The notes under the pieces are model-generated. The model made no database searches. It was not told where the DNA came from and worked only from the letters and a program-made list of their open reading frames with translations. A program made the position numbers and the translations under genes. Of a stretch of 7,504 bases of DNA, positions 1-5,889 are shown in pieces (positions within the stretch are counted from its first letter, which is position 1; the number at the start of each line of letters is the position of its first letter). Source of the stretch: Bacteroidales bacterium. Its GTDB lineage: Bacteria; Bacteroidota; Bacteroidia; Bacteroidales; UBA932. Where the stretch lies: contig JAFVDC010000023.1 of NCBI GenBank assembly GCA_017478685.1, forward strand, positions 1 to 7,504, written 5' to 3'.

Positions 1-1622
1 ATAGTGCTGGTTTCCAGCGGATAACCGTTGTATGTCCAGTCCTTTGCGCGTGCAAGGGGCGGCTGGCCGTCCTCTGTGGGCTTGTACTCATCAATCTCAG
101 GGAGCGTAAGGGGCAGGTCCTCAAACGGAACCGGCGTGGGGATGCCATCCTTGTAGTAAATGGGGAAAGGCTCTCCCCAGTAGCGCTGACGGGAGAAAAT
201 GGCATCACGGATGCGGAAATTCACTTTTCTGTGCCCGATTCCGTGCTTCTCAACGTAGTCGATGGCTGCCGGAATGGCCTCCTTGACGGTGAGCCCGTTC
301 AGGAAACCGCTGTTGCACATGATTCCTTCCTTGGCATCCAGGCTCTCCTCGCTTACATCGGCCCCCTCGATAAGTGGAATGATGGGCAGGCTGAATTTCT
401 TTGCAAAGGCGTAGTCGCGGCTGTCATGGGCCGGAACCGCCATGATTGCGCCTGTGCCATAGCCAGCAAGGACATACTCCGAAATCCAAACCGGCACCTT
501 CTCCCCGGTCAAGGGATTGATGCCGTAAGAACCTGAGAATACGCCGGTTACAGCCTTGGTGGCCATACGCTCGCGCTCGGTCTTCTTCTTTACTTCGGAA
601 AGGTAGGCCTCAACGTTTGCCTTCTCTGATGCCGAAGTGAGTTTTTCCACCCACTCGCTCTCCGGAGCAAGCACCATGAAGGTTACGCCGAACACGGTAT
701 CGGCACGGGTGGTGAAAATGGTGACGTCGTGGGAAGTGCCGTCGCACTCTACTTTGAAAACCATCTCGGCGCCTTCGCTGCGTCCAATCCAGTTGCGCTG
801 CATCTCCTTAAGGGAATCCGTCCATTCAAGGCGGTCCAGGCCTTCCAGCAGGCGGGCGGCATAGGCGCTCACCCTAAGCTGCCACTGGGTCATCTTTTTC
901 TGGAAAACCGGGTGGCCGCCGCGCTCAGAGTAGCCATCCTTGACTTCGTCGTTGGCAAGGACAGTTCCAAGGGCCGGGCACCAGTTCACGGTGCTTTCTC
1001 CCTGATATGCAATGCGGTAGCGCATAAGGACATCGGATTTCTCCTTCTCAGAGAATCCCTTCCACTCCTCTGCGCTGAATGCGGGGCCCTCCGAGCAGGC
1101 TGCATCCACGGCCGAAGAGCCGCCATTTTCAAAGGCAGCCACAAGCTCCTCTATGGGGCGGGCTTTCTGGGCGGCGTTGTCGTACCATGAGCCGAACATC
1201 TTGAGGAAGGCCCACTGGGTCCACTTGTAATAATCGGGGTCCGAGGTGCGGAATTCGCGGTCCCAGTCAAATGAGAAGCCGATGCGCCGGAGCTGGTCGC
1301 AGTAACGGGCAACATTGTCGTGGGTGGTTTTCTCCGGGTGCTGGCCGGTTTGGATTGCATACTGCTCTGCAGGCAGGCCGAAGGCGTCGAATCCCATGGG
1401 GTGCAGCACGTTGAAACCCTTCAGTCTCTTGTAGCGTGCAAAGATGTCACTTGCGATATAGCCAAGCGGGTGCCCTACATGAAGACCCGCGCCGCTAGGG
1501 TACGGGAACATATCCAGTACATAATACTTGGGTTTGCCTTCCGATACTTCGGCCTTGTAAGTATGCTCCTTCTCCCAGCGAGCCTGCCACTTTTTCTCTA
1601 TTTCCTGAAATGAGTAATCCAT
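1..1622 (-). CDS. leuS: Leucine--tRNA ligase (LeuRS), N-terminal 540 codons, 3' end outside the window
   Basis: Cytoplasmic class I aminoacyl-tRNA synthetase that attaches leucine to tRNA-Leu and hydrolyses mischarged products. The reading frame from ATG at 1622 stays open to the left edge. The MFPYPSG segment is followed by the HIGH-type signature HVGH at residues 48-51. NWCP is at 213-216. The CP1 editing domain shows the threonine-rich TTRADTVFG at 304-312 and AVPAHDSRD ending at about 403, whose last Asp matches the conserved editing Asp of E. coli Leu[10 protein letters not shown] follows near the end. About 540 of an expected 900-950 residues are visible, so the KMSKS loop and anticodon-binding domain lie beyond position 1. 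The segment after NWCP lacks the further cysteines of zinc-containing LeuRS and has ERGGHP instead, as I recall for Bacteroidales relatives. The ATG shares one base with the stop of the upstream M28-like gene, and there is no clear Shine-Dalgarno site, which suggests translational coupling. Identity is very secure. Confidence 0.97.
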   Translation of the reverse strand, partial: MDYSFQEIEKKWQARWEKEHTYKAEVSEGKPKYYVLDMFPYPSGAGLHVGHPLGYIASDIFARYKRLKGFNVLHPMGFDAFGLPAEQYAIQTGQHPEKTTHDNVARYCDQLRRIGFSFDWDREFRTSDPDYYKWTQWAFLKMFGSWYDNAAQKARPIEELVAAFENGGSSAVDAACSEGPAFSAEEWKGFSEKEKSDVLMRYRIAYQGESTVNWCPALGTVLANDEVKDGYSERGGHPVFQKKMTQWQLRVSAYAARLLEGLDRLEWTDSLKEMQRNWIGRSEGAEMVFKVECDGTSHDVTIFTTRADTVFGVTFMVLAPESEWVEKLTSASEKANVEAYLSEVKKKTERERMATKAVTGVFSGSYGINPLTGEKVPVWISEYVLAGYGTGAIMAVPAHDSRDYAFAKKFSLPIIPLIEGADVSEESLDAKEGIMCNSGFLNGLTVKEAIPAAIDYVEKHGIGHRKVNFRIRDAIFSRQRYWGEPFPIYYKDGIPTPVPFEDLPLTLPEIDEYKPTEDGQPPLARAKDWTYNGYPLETST

Positions 1623-1624
1623 TA
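1620..1624 (-). other. TAATG stop/start overlap joining the M28-like gene to leuS
   Basis: On the minus strand the TAA stop (1624-1622) of the M28-like/TonB_C gene shares its last A with the ATG (1622-1620) of leuS. Such one-base overlaps usually mean one transcript and re-initiation by the terminating ribosome. The flanking bases carry no strong ribosome binding site, which agrees with coupling. The overlap is seen directly; coupling is inferred. Confidence 0.85.
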
Positions 1625-2971
1625 GTTTACAGTTGTTCCGTTAATGCCAAACTTTGGTTTGTCTTTCTTCAATTTAAAATCTACCGCAACGGTGAGGGCC
1701 ACTTTCACCTTCTTGCCCCGATGCCTTGCGGGCCTCCACTTAGGAGATGCGCTCACAACCCTCACGGCTTCGTCGTCAAGCACGGTATGAACCCCGCGGG
1801 ACACCCTTACGTCCCCCACCTTTCCGGTTTCGTCAATTATAAAATCTATGAGTACACGGCCCTGAATGCCGTTTTCCACTGCGTATGAAGGGTATTTTAG
1901 ATACTGGTAAACCCACTTTTCCATGAACGTGCGGGGATCCGCGGAATTAAGGAACATGGGCTTTACGTCTACATCAGAGTATGCCATTACACCTGAGATT
2001 GTTCCGTCAGGCTTTGAAACGGAATCGTTCCGGAAAAGAGGCCTGGGGCCGTTACTTAGGGAAAGGGTATAACTGTAGATGTACTCAAGCTCCTTTTCCA
2101 TCCCCTCAAAGTCTATGATATCATATGTGTCGCGGCCCGTTCCGTGCTCCGGATACCTTCCGGTAGTGAAAAGGGCGCTTGGAATCTCCTTGTCATAGAA
2201 GGCCACATAGTCTCCGGGATAGGGAGCCTGGCTCACAAGGGCTGCCCTCACGGGAAGGAGTTCCCCCATGAGGCCGTCGGCCACGGAGCCGAGGTCTGCG
2301 TTGCTGCCGGTATAAAGCTGGAGGTTATCCGCTCCAGTTCCCAGCATATCCAGGTTTATCATGGCATCTATGTTCCCTGCGTCCTTGAAAGAGCGGTTGA
2401 GGAAATACCATGCTCCCGCAAAGGTGTTTGCCGAAGCCCCGAAACCCACGAAGAGTATGCTCCGGCGCACAAGGGAGCGTGAATATGAGAGTTTCCTGGC
2501 AAGTTCCAGCATCATTGCAAGGCCGGAGGCATTGCCGTTGGCCCCGTAATAGATCCGGTTCACCGTTTCTCCGTCTACCATGACGGTATCCATGCCAAGG
2601 TTGTCAAGGCGTGCCCCTATGACTATGTACCTGTCATTGAGGGACTTGTCCCAGCCCTGAAGGAACCCCAGCACATTGCGGGAAGTAAGGGTGTCTCCTT
2701 CGGCGACTATGCTGAAGCTGTTTCCGGCCGAAAGGATGTCTATACCGCACTCCCCCAGTTTTTCCTCAAGATACAGGGCGGCCTCCTTTTCTCCTTCCGA
2801 CCCCGCTTTTCGGCCTTCCAGGGCGGCCGACGACAAATAACCCACATGCTCCTTGAAAGCCCTCACGGTTTCGGAGTCGTCGAGGTCTTCTACGGAGACG
2901 CGGTACTGGGCAAAGCACACGGCCGAAACTGCAAAAACGGCCGCAAGAGTAGTTACACAGCGTCTGATCAT
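1622..2971 (-). CDS. Secreted M28-family peptidase-like protein with C-terminal TonB_C domain, probably catalytically inactive
   Basis: A 449-residue exported protein. The chosen start (ATG 2971) overlaps the upstream stop as ATGA and gives a clean signal peptide: basic MIRR, a hydrophobic stretch, and probable cleavage after CFA at residue 21. An in-frame ATG at 3004 would put 11 extra residues ahead of the signal and is less likely. Residues ~40-300 follow the M28 zinc-aminopeptidase fold: YIVIGARLD near 115-123, GANGNASG at 143-150, [19 protein letters not shown] near 171-181, NLDM at 206-209 and a late His at 276. Known M28 enzymes have HxD, GA(D/N)DNASG and a Glu-Glu pair at these places. 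Here the His is Arg, the bridging Asp is Gly and both Glu are missing, so peptidase activity is doubtful. Residues ~350-435 match a TonB C-terminal domain ([36 protein letters not shown]). No TonB-type membrane anchor or proline-rich linker is seen. It probably acts in the periplasm, possibly on partners of the SPOR lipoprotein encoded upstream; substrate and role are unknown. Confidence 0.85.
   Translation of the reverse strand: MIRRCVTTLAAVFAVSAVCFAQYRVSVEDLDDSETVRAFKEHVGYLSSAALEGRKAGSEGEKEAALYLEEKLGECGIDILSAGNSFSIVAEGDTLTSRNVLGFLQGWDKSLNDRYIVIGARLDNLGMDTVMVDGETVNRIYYGANGNASGLAMMLELARKLSYSRSLVRRSILFVGFGASANTFAGAWYFLNRSFKDAGNIDAMINLDMLGTGADNLQLYTGSNADLGSVADGLMGELLPVRAALVSQAPYPGDYVAFYDKEIPSALFTTGRYPEHGTGRDTYDIIDFEGMEKELEYIYSYTLSLSNGPRPLFRNDSVSKPDGTISGVMAYSDVDVKPMFLNSADPRTFMEKWVYQYLKYPSYAVENGIQGRVLIDFIIDETGKVGDVRVSRGVHTVLDDEAVRVVSASPKWRPARHRGKKVKVALTVAVDFKLKKDKPKFGINGTTVN
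2968..2971 (-). other. ATGA start/stop overlap joining the SPOR gene to the M28-like gene
   Basis: The ATG of the M28-like gene (2971-2969) overlaps the TGA stop of the SPOR lipoprotein gene (2970-2968). This overlap supports a single transcript with translational coupling. It also argues for the start at 2971 over the longer in-frame start at 3004. Confidence 0.8.
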
Positions 2972-3501
2972 TCGTTTACAAGCACCCAGCCATCCGGAGG
3001 GCAAATGCCCTTGCCGCGAAGCTGCTTAAGGGTTTTGACGGTTTGGTCCAGCGAGTTGGAGGGGCATACGGCTACGGCCAGGAGCCCGTTGCGGAAGCTG
3101 ATTATCGAAGCCTTGTAACCGGCATCGTTGCAGGCGGCAAGCTTGCGTTCTGCGTAAGCGCGGTTCCTGAATGCTCCAACCACAACGCAGTATTTGGCTT
3201 CCAGCTTTGTGGTGAACAGGCCTCCAAGCTTGGAAGGGTTCACGATGGTTCCGCGGGCCTGGGAAAGGGAATCGATAAGATGGGCTTCAAGCGCGGCAAG
3301 GGAGTCCTCCATTGCCTTCTGGACCCTTTGCATGGAGTCCATCCTGGCCTGATGGCGGGCTTCCTCCTCCTCTATCTGCCTTAAGCGGATTTCCTCTACC
3401 TGGGCGGCGGTGGGGCGGCCGGCAATGCGGCGCACAAAGTCGCAGCCACTTGTGGACAGGGCCACAAGCACTACTAACACGGGGATGATAGTCTTTTTCA
3501 T
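2968..3501 (-). CDS. SPOR-domain lipoprotein
   Basis: A 177-residue predicted lipoprotein. The N-terminus MKKTIIPVLVVLVALSTSGC is a type II signal peptide with the lipidation Cys at residue 20. A charged Glu/Arg/Gln-rich segment at ~33-80 looks like a helical coiled-coil stalk. Residues ~101-177 match a SPOR domain: KYCVVVGAFRNRAYAERKL, then GYKASII, GLLAVAV and a terminal GWVLV. SPOR domains bind septal, denuded peptidoglycan glycan strands, so this protein is probably membrane-anchored and reaches the cell wall. The start at 3501 is preferred to the in-frame ATG at 3507 because AGGA at 3514-3511 lies 9 bases upstream of it, and because the signal peptide then begins MKK. It is the first gene of the unit that continues into the M28-like gene and leuS, and it has its own promoter just upstream. 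SPOR family membership is confident; the exact role in division or wall remodelling is inferred. Confidence 0.9.
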   Translation of the reverse strand: MKKTIIPVLVVLVALSTSGCDFVRRIAGRPTAAQVEEIRLRQIEEEEARHQARMDSMQRVQKAMEDSLAALEAHLIDSLSQARGTIVNPSKLGGLFTTKLEAKYCVVVGAFRNRAYAERKLAACNDAGYKASIISFRNGLLAVAVCPSNSLDQTVKTLKQLRGKGICPPDGWVLVNE

Positions 3502-3510
3502 AGGCATTTA

Positions 3511-3514
3511 TCCT
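3511..3514 (-). promoter_or_regulatory. Possible ribosome binding site (AGGA) that decides the SPOR gene start
   Basis: On the minus strand AGGA lies 9 bases before the ATG at 3501 but only 3 bases before the ATG at 3507. The spacing favours 3501. The site is weak, and Bacteroidota translation often does without a Shine-Dalgarno site, so the support is modest. Confidence 0.4.
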
Positions 3515-3522
3515 ATATTATG

Positions 3523-3553
3523 CAAAAATACACTTTTTTGGGGCCAAAGCAAA
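3523..3553 (-). promoter_or_regulatory. Bacteroidota-type promoter for the SPOR/M28-like/leuS unit
   Basis: Reading the minus strand, TTTG (3553-3550) is followed after exactly 19 bases by TATTTTTG (3530-3523). This matches the known primary-sigma consensus of Bacteroidota, a -33 TTTG and a -7 TAnnTTTG separated by about 19-20 bases. Transcription would start near 3519-3520, giving a leader of under 20 bases before the SPOR start codon. No other good promoter is seen between the three genes, so this one probably drives leuS too, although an internal promoter cannot be excluded by eye. Confidence 0.75.
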
Positions 3554-3563
3554 ATATTAGTCG

Positions 3564-3571
3564 TATATTTG
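3564..3571 (+). promoter_or_regulatory. -7 promoter element for phoH, almost touching the start codon
   Basis: TATATTTG is a perfect TAnnTTTG -7 element of the Bacteroidota type. Its last base lies only 7 bases before the phoH ATG at 3579, so transcription starting a few bases downstream would give a nearly leaderless mRNA. The -33 element is weak: the nearest TTTG (3537-3540) is 23 bases away instead of 19-20. The element lies back to back with the minus-strand promoter, and the two sets of contacts would overlap. Confidence 0.6.
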
Positions 3572-3578
3572 TGTCTGT

Positions 3579-4529
3579 ATGAAGAAAACCATCCAACTGG
3601 AAGCCATGGACCCCATTGAAATCTACGGGGCCCAGAACAAGATACTTACGGAATTCTGCTCCTACTTTCCCCACCTCAAAGTGACGGCCAGGGGAACCCA
3701 GCTTATCCTTGAAGGCCAGGAAAGCGACATCTCGGAGTTCAGCATCCGGTTCGCGGAGCTCATAGACAAGCGCCATCACAAGATGAACCTCACCGTCTAT
3801 GACGTGGAAGACATCTTCAGCGGCACTGCCACAGACTCCCACCGTCCCACCGCAGACTCCATCATCGTGCACGGCACGGACGGCAAAGCCATCCGCGCCC
3901 GGGGCAAAACCCAGCAAACCCTTGTTTCGGCCTACTTCGACAACGACCTCGTCTTTGCGATAGGCCCCGCCGGCACCGGCAAAACCTATGTTGCAATAGC
4001 GCTTGCGGTAAGGGCCCTTAAAAACCGGGAAATAAAGCGCATAATACTCACCCGCCCCGCCGTTGAAGCCGGAGAGCGCCTGGGCTTCCTGCCCGGAGAC
4101 CTCAAAGACAAGCTGGACCCTTATCTCCAGCCCCTCTACGACGCCCTCTCGGACATGATTCCCTCAAAGCGCCTTCATGAATTCATGGAAGACGGCACCA
4201 TCCAGATTGCACCTCTGGCATACATGAGAGGCCGAACCCTGGACAAGGCCTGCGTAATCCTGGACGAAGCCCAGAACACCAACCTCGGGCAGCTCAAGAT
4301 GTTCATCACCCGCATGGGAACAAACGCAAAATTCATAGTCACCGGAGACGCCACGCAGATAGACCTCCCCCGCCGCGAAGACAGCGGCCTCATTGCGGGC
4401 ATAAAGCTCCTGGAGGGCATTAAGGGCATAGCCACCGTCCGCTTCACAAACGAAGACATCGTGCGCCATCCCCTTGTCACCAAAATAGTAAAAGCCTTCG
4501 ACCAAAAGGCCGAAGGCTCTGAATCCTAA
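3579..4529 (+). CDS. phoH: PhoH family P-loop ATPase
   Basis: A 316-residue cytoplasmic protein of the PhoH/YbeZ family, about the usual length. These are P-loop nucleotidases related to the helicase superfamily 1 core and linked to RNA metabolism and ribosome maturation; the exact role is unsettled. The N-terminal ~110 residues form the family's small KH-like region (LEAMDPIEIYGAQN, then a PHLKVTARG strand). The ATPase core shows Walker A GPAGTGKT at 129-136, LTRPAVEAGERLGFLPGD at ~158-174, MRGRTL near 216-221, Walker B CVILDEAQN at 225-233 and TGDATQIDLP at 255-264. All key residues are intact. The first ATG (3579) is chosen because KKTIQLEAMDP resembles the N-terminus of relatives; ATG at 3606 is the alternative. 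It is transcribed alone, divergent from the SPOR unit and convergent with the TPR gene 18 bases away. The ybeY gene that often follows it in other phyla is not adjacent here. Confidence 0.95.
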   Translation: MKKTIQLEAMDPIEIYGAQNKILTEFCSYFPHLKVTARGTQLILEGQESDISEFSIRFAELIDKRHHKMNLTVYDVEDIFSGTATDSHRPTADSIIVHGTDGKAIRARGKTQQTLVSAYFDNDLVFAIGPAGTGKTYVAIALAVRALKNREIKRIILTRPAVEAGERLGFLPGDLKDKLDPYLQPLYDALSDMIPSKRLHEFMEDGTIQIAPLAYMRGRTLDKACVILDEAQNTNLGQLKMFITRMGTNAKFIVTGDATQIDLPRREDSGLIAGIKLLEGIKGIATVRFTNEDIVRHPLVTKIVKAFDQKAEGSES

Positions 4530-4531
4530 TT

Positions 4532-4547
4532 TCTTTCCTGAGAAAGA
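4532..4547. terminator. Possible small bidirectional terminator between convergent phoH and the TPR gene
   Basis: The 18-base gap contains TCTTTC, the loop CTGA, then GAAAGA, a perfect 6-base-pair hairpin. Its position between two convergent stop codons (phoH TAA 4527-4529 and the TPR stop 4550-4548) suits a shared terminator. The stem is short and AT-rich. Only a mild T-rich stretch follows on the plus strand and none on the minus strand, so the call is weak. Confidence 0.3.
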
Positions 4548-5867
4548 TTATTTGCTTCCGTTGGTCTCGGCGAATTCCTTGTAGAAGTCGCTCTTGGCCT
4601 TGTAGTCGTTGGTGCTGTTGGAGAGCTGGTAGTAGGCGCGGCGAAGATACTCTGCGCAGGCCACCTTGTAGTCCATCTCCTTGCTCTCGTTGAAGCACTT
4701 CTCAAGAGGTTCGATGCACTTTGAAACGGCCTCGTCCCTGTTCTTGATGATGGCGTCGTACTCACGCTGGGGAGCGGTGAGAGGAAGTTCATCGGCGGCA
4801 ACCTGGAACTCCACGGCACGCTCGTACCACATCTTACCCCATGCATAAAGTGCATAGTGATAAGTGGGATCTTTCTCAATTGAAGTGCGGAATGCGGCCT
4901 CGGCTTCTTCGTAGCGCTTCATCTCGGAGAGGATGTTGCCCTCTACGCCGTAAATGGAAGCGTTGTTGGGGTCGTTCTCCTTTGCCTTGTTCAGGAGGGA
5001 AAGGACATAGTTGGGATCCTCGTTGTTGGCCTCGGCGTAATTGATGAGGCCGATGATGATAGCCTGGTTCTGAGGATACTTGGCAAAGCCGTCCTCAAGC
5101 AGTTCCTTTTGCTTGGCGGTATTGCCCATGGCACCGTAAACATCTGCAAGACGGGCGTTGACGTCTCCGTTTTCACCGTAGTTGTGGTCCATGCAGATGG
5201 TGTAGTACTTGAGAGCGGTCTCATAGTCTCCTACGGAAACTGCGGTAAGGGCTGCATTGAAAGCTGAATCGTCTCCGGGAGCGGTGCAGGGAGCGGTGAA
5301 AGCAACGTCTGCGGCACCTTTGAAAAGCTTGCTGGCAGTTGCAGCGTCGCCAAGGGTGTAGGCGCTATAAGCTGCAGAATTGTAGTGACCCACAATTTCA
5401 GTGAGCTTCTCATTGACGTCCTTTTCCTTTGCGCCAAGTTCAAAGGCCTTTGCATATGCCTTTGCGGCTTCACCAAGAAGGTCTCCCTCTACGGAAGGCT
5501 TGGTGACAACGGTAAACTCAAGCTGTCCTGCGCCATTGAAATAAACATCCATGTGGGAGTAGGAAAGCTTGGTATAAGGGGCGCCATTTACCGTTACAAC
5601 TTCTTCGGCGGCGGGTTTTTCCTTGGACATGAGGTCCCAGGTGGCCCTGTCTACGCCAAGTGCCACGGCGGATGTAGGATTGGTATAGGCTGCAAGGTAA
5701 GCCTTTCCAAGGTTGAGCCATGTGGCGGCCTTGGCGGCCTTCTTGGCATCCTGGCTGGCAGCGACAGCTTTGGCAACGGCCTTCTGCATATCGGCGTCGG
5801 ACTTCTGCGCAAACGCAGCCTGCATGGTGCATGCAACTAGTGCAAGAGCAAGTAAAAGCTTTTTCAT
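4548..5867 (-). CDS. Exported tetratricopeptide-repeat (TPR) protein
   Basis: A 439-residue exported protein with no recognised catalytic motif. The N-terminus MKKLLLALALVACTMQAAFAQ is a signal sequence; signal peptidase I cleavage after AFA (residue 20) is the likelier reading. LVAC at 10-13 also resembles a lipobox, so a lipoprotein form is possible. Helical TPR-like units cover ~130-190 (AAKAYAKAFELG, YNSAAYSAYTLGD), ~200-265 (FNAALTAVSVGDYETALKYY, NARLADVYGAMGN) and ~270-350, including the best canonical repeat at ~304-334 (YGVEGNILSEMKRYEEAEAAF, then EKDP). Residues ~88-123 form a strand-rich insert (VVTVNGAPYTKLSY, DVYFNGAGQLEFTVV) between an Ala/Lys-rich N-terminal helical part and the repeats. 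TPR proteins act as protein-binding scaffolds; this one probably works in the periplasm or at the envelope, partner unknown. Only 22 bases separate it from gyrA upstream, so it is probably co-transcribed with gyrA. The region before its ATG is AT-rich with no Shine-Dalgarno site. Confidence 0.85.
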   Translation of the reverse strand: MKKLLLALALVACTMQAAFAQKSDADMQKAVAKAVAASQDAKKAAKAATWLNLGKAYLAAYTNPTSAVALGVDRATWDLMSKEKPAAEEVVTVNGAPYTKLSYSHMDVYFNGAGQLEFTVVTKPSVEGDLLGEAAKAYAKAFELGAKEKDVNEKLTEIVGHYNSAAYSAYTLGDAATASKLFKGAADVAFTAPCTAPGDDSAFNAALTAVSVGDYETALKYYTICMDHNYGENGDVNARLADVYGAMGNTAKQKELLEDGFAKYPQNQAIIIGLINYAEANNEDPNYVLSLLNKAKENDPNNASIYGVEGNILSEMKRYEEAEAAFRTSIEKDPTYHYALYAWGKMWYERAVEFQVAADELPLTAPQREYDAIIKNRDEAVSKCIEPLEKCFNESKEMDYKVACAEYLRRAYYQLSNSTNDYKAKSDFYKEFAETNGSK

Positions 5868-5889
5868 AATTATGTGTAATTAAACAATT

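Noticed and set aside
729..1190. Open frame of 153 codons on the plus strand opposite leuS
   Set aside because: It lies fully antisense to the strongly supported leuS frame, has no recognisable domain, and is expected in GC-rich coding DNA.
2972..3004. Longer start for the M28-like gene at ATG 3004
   Set aside because: It would add 11 residues before a good signal peptide and overlap the SPOR gene by 37 bases. ATG 2971 gives an ATGA overlap and a standard signal sequence.
3513..3917. Minus-strand open frame of 134 codons overlapping the start of phoH
   Set aside because: It is antisense to phoH and crosses the divergent promoter region, and the protein shows no family motif. The phoH frame explains the sequence.
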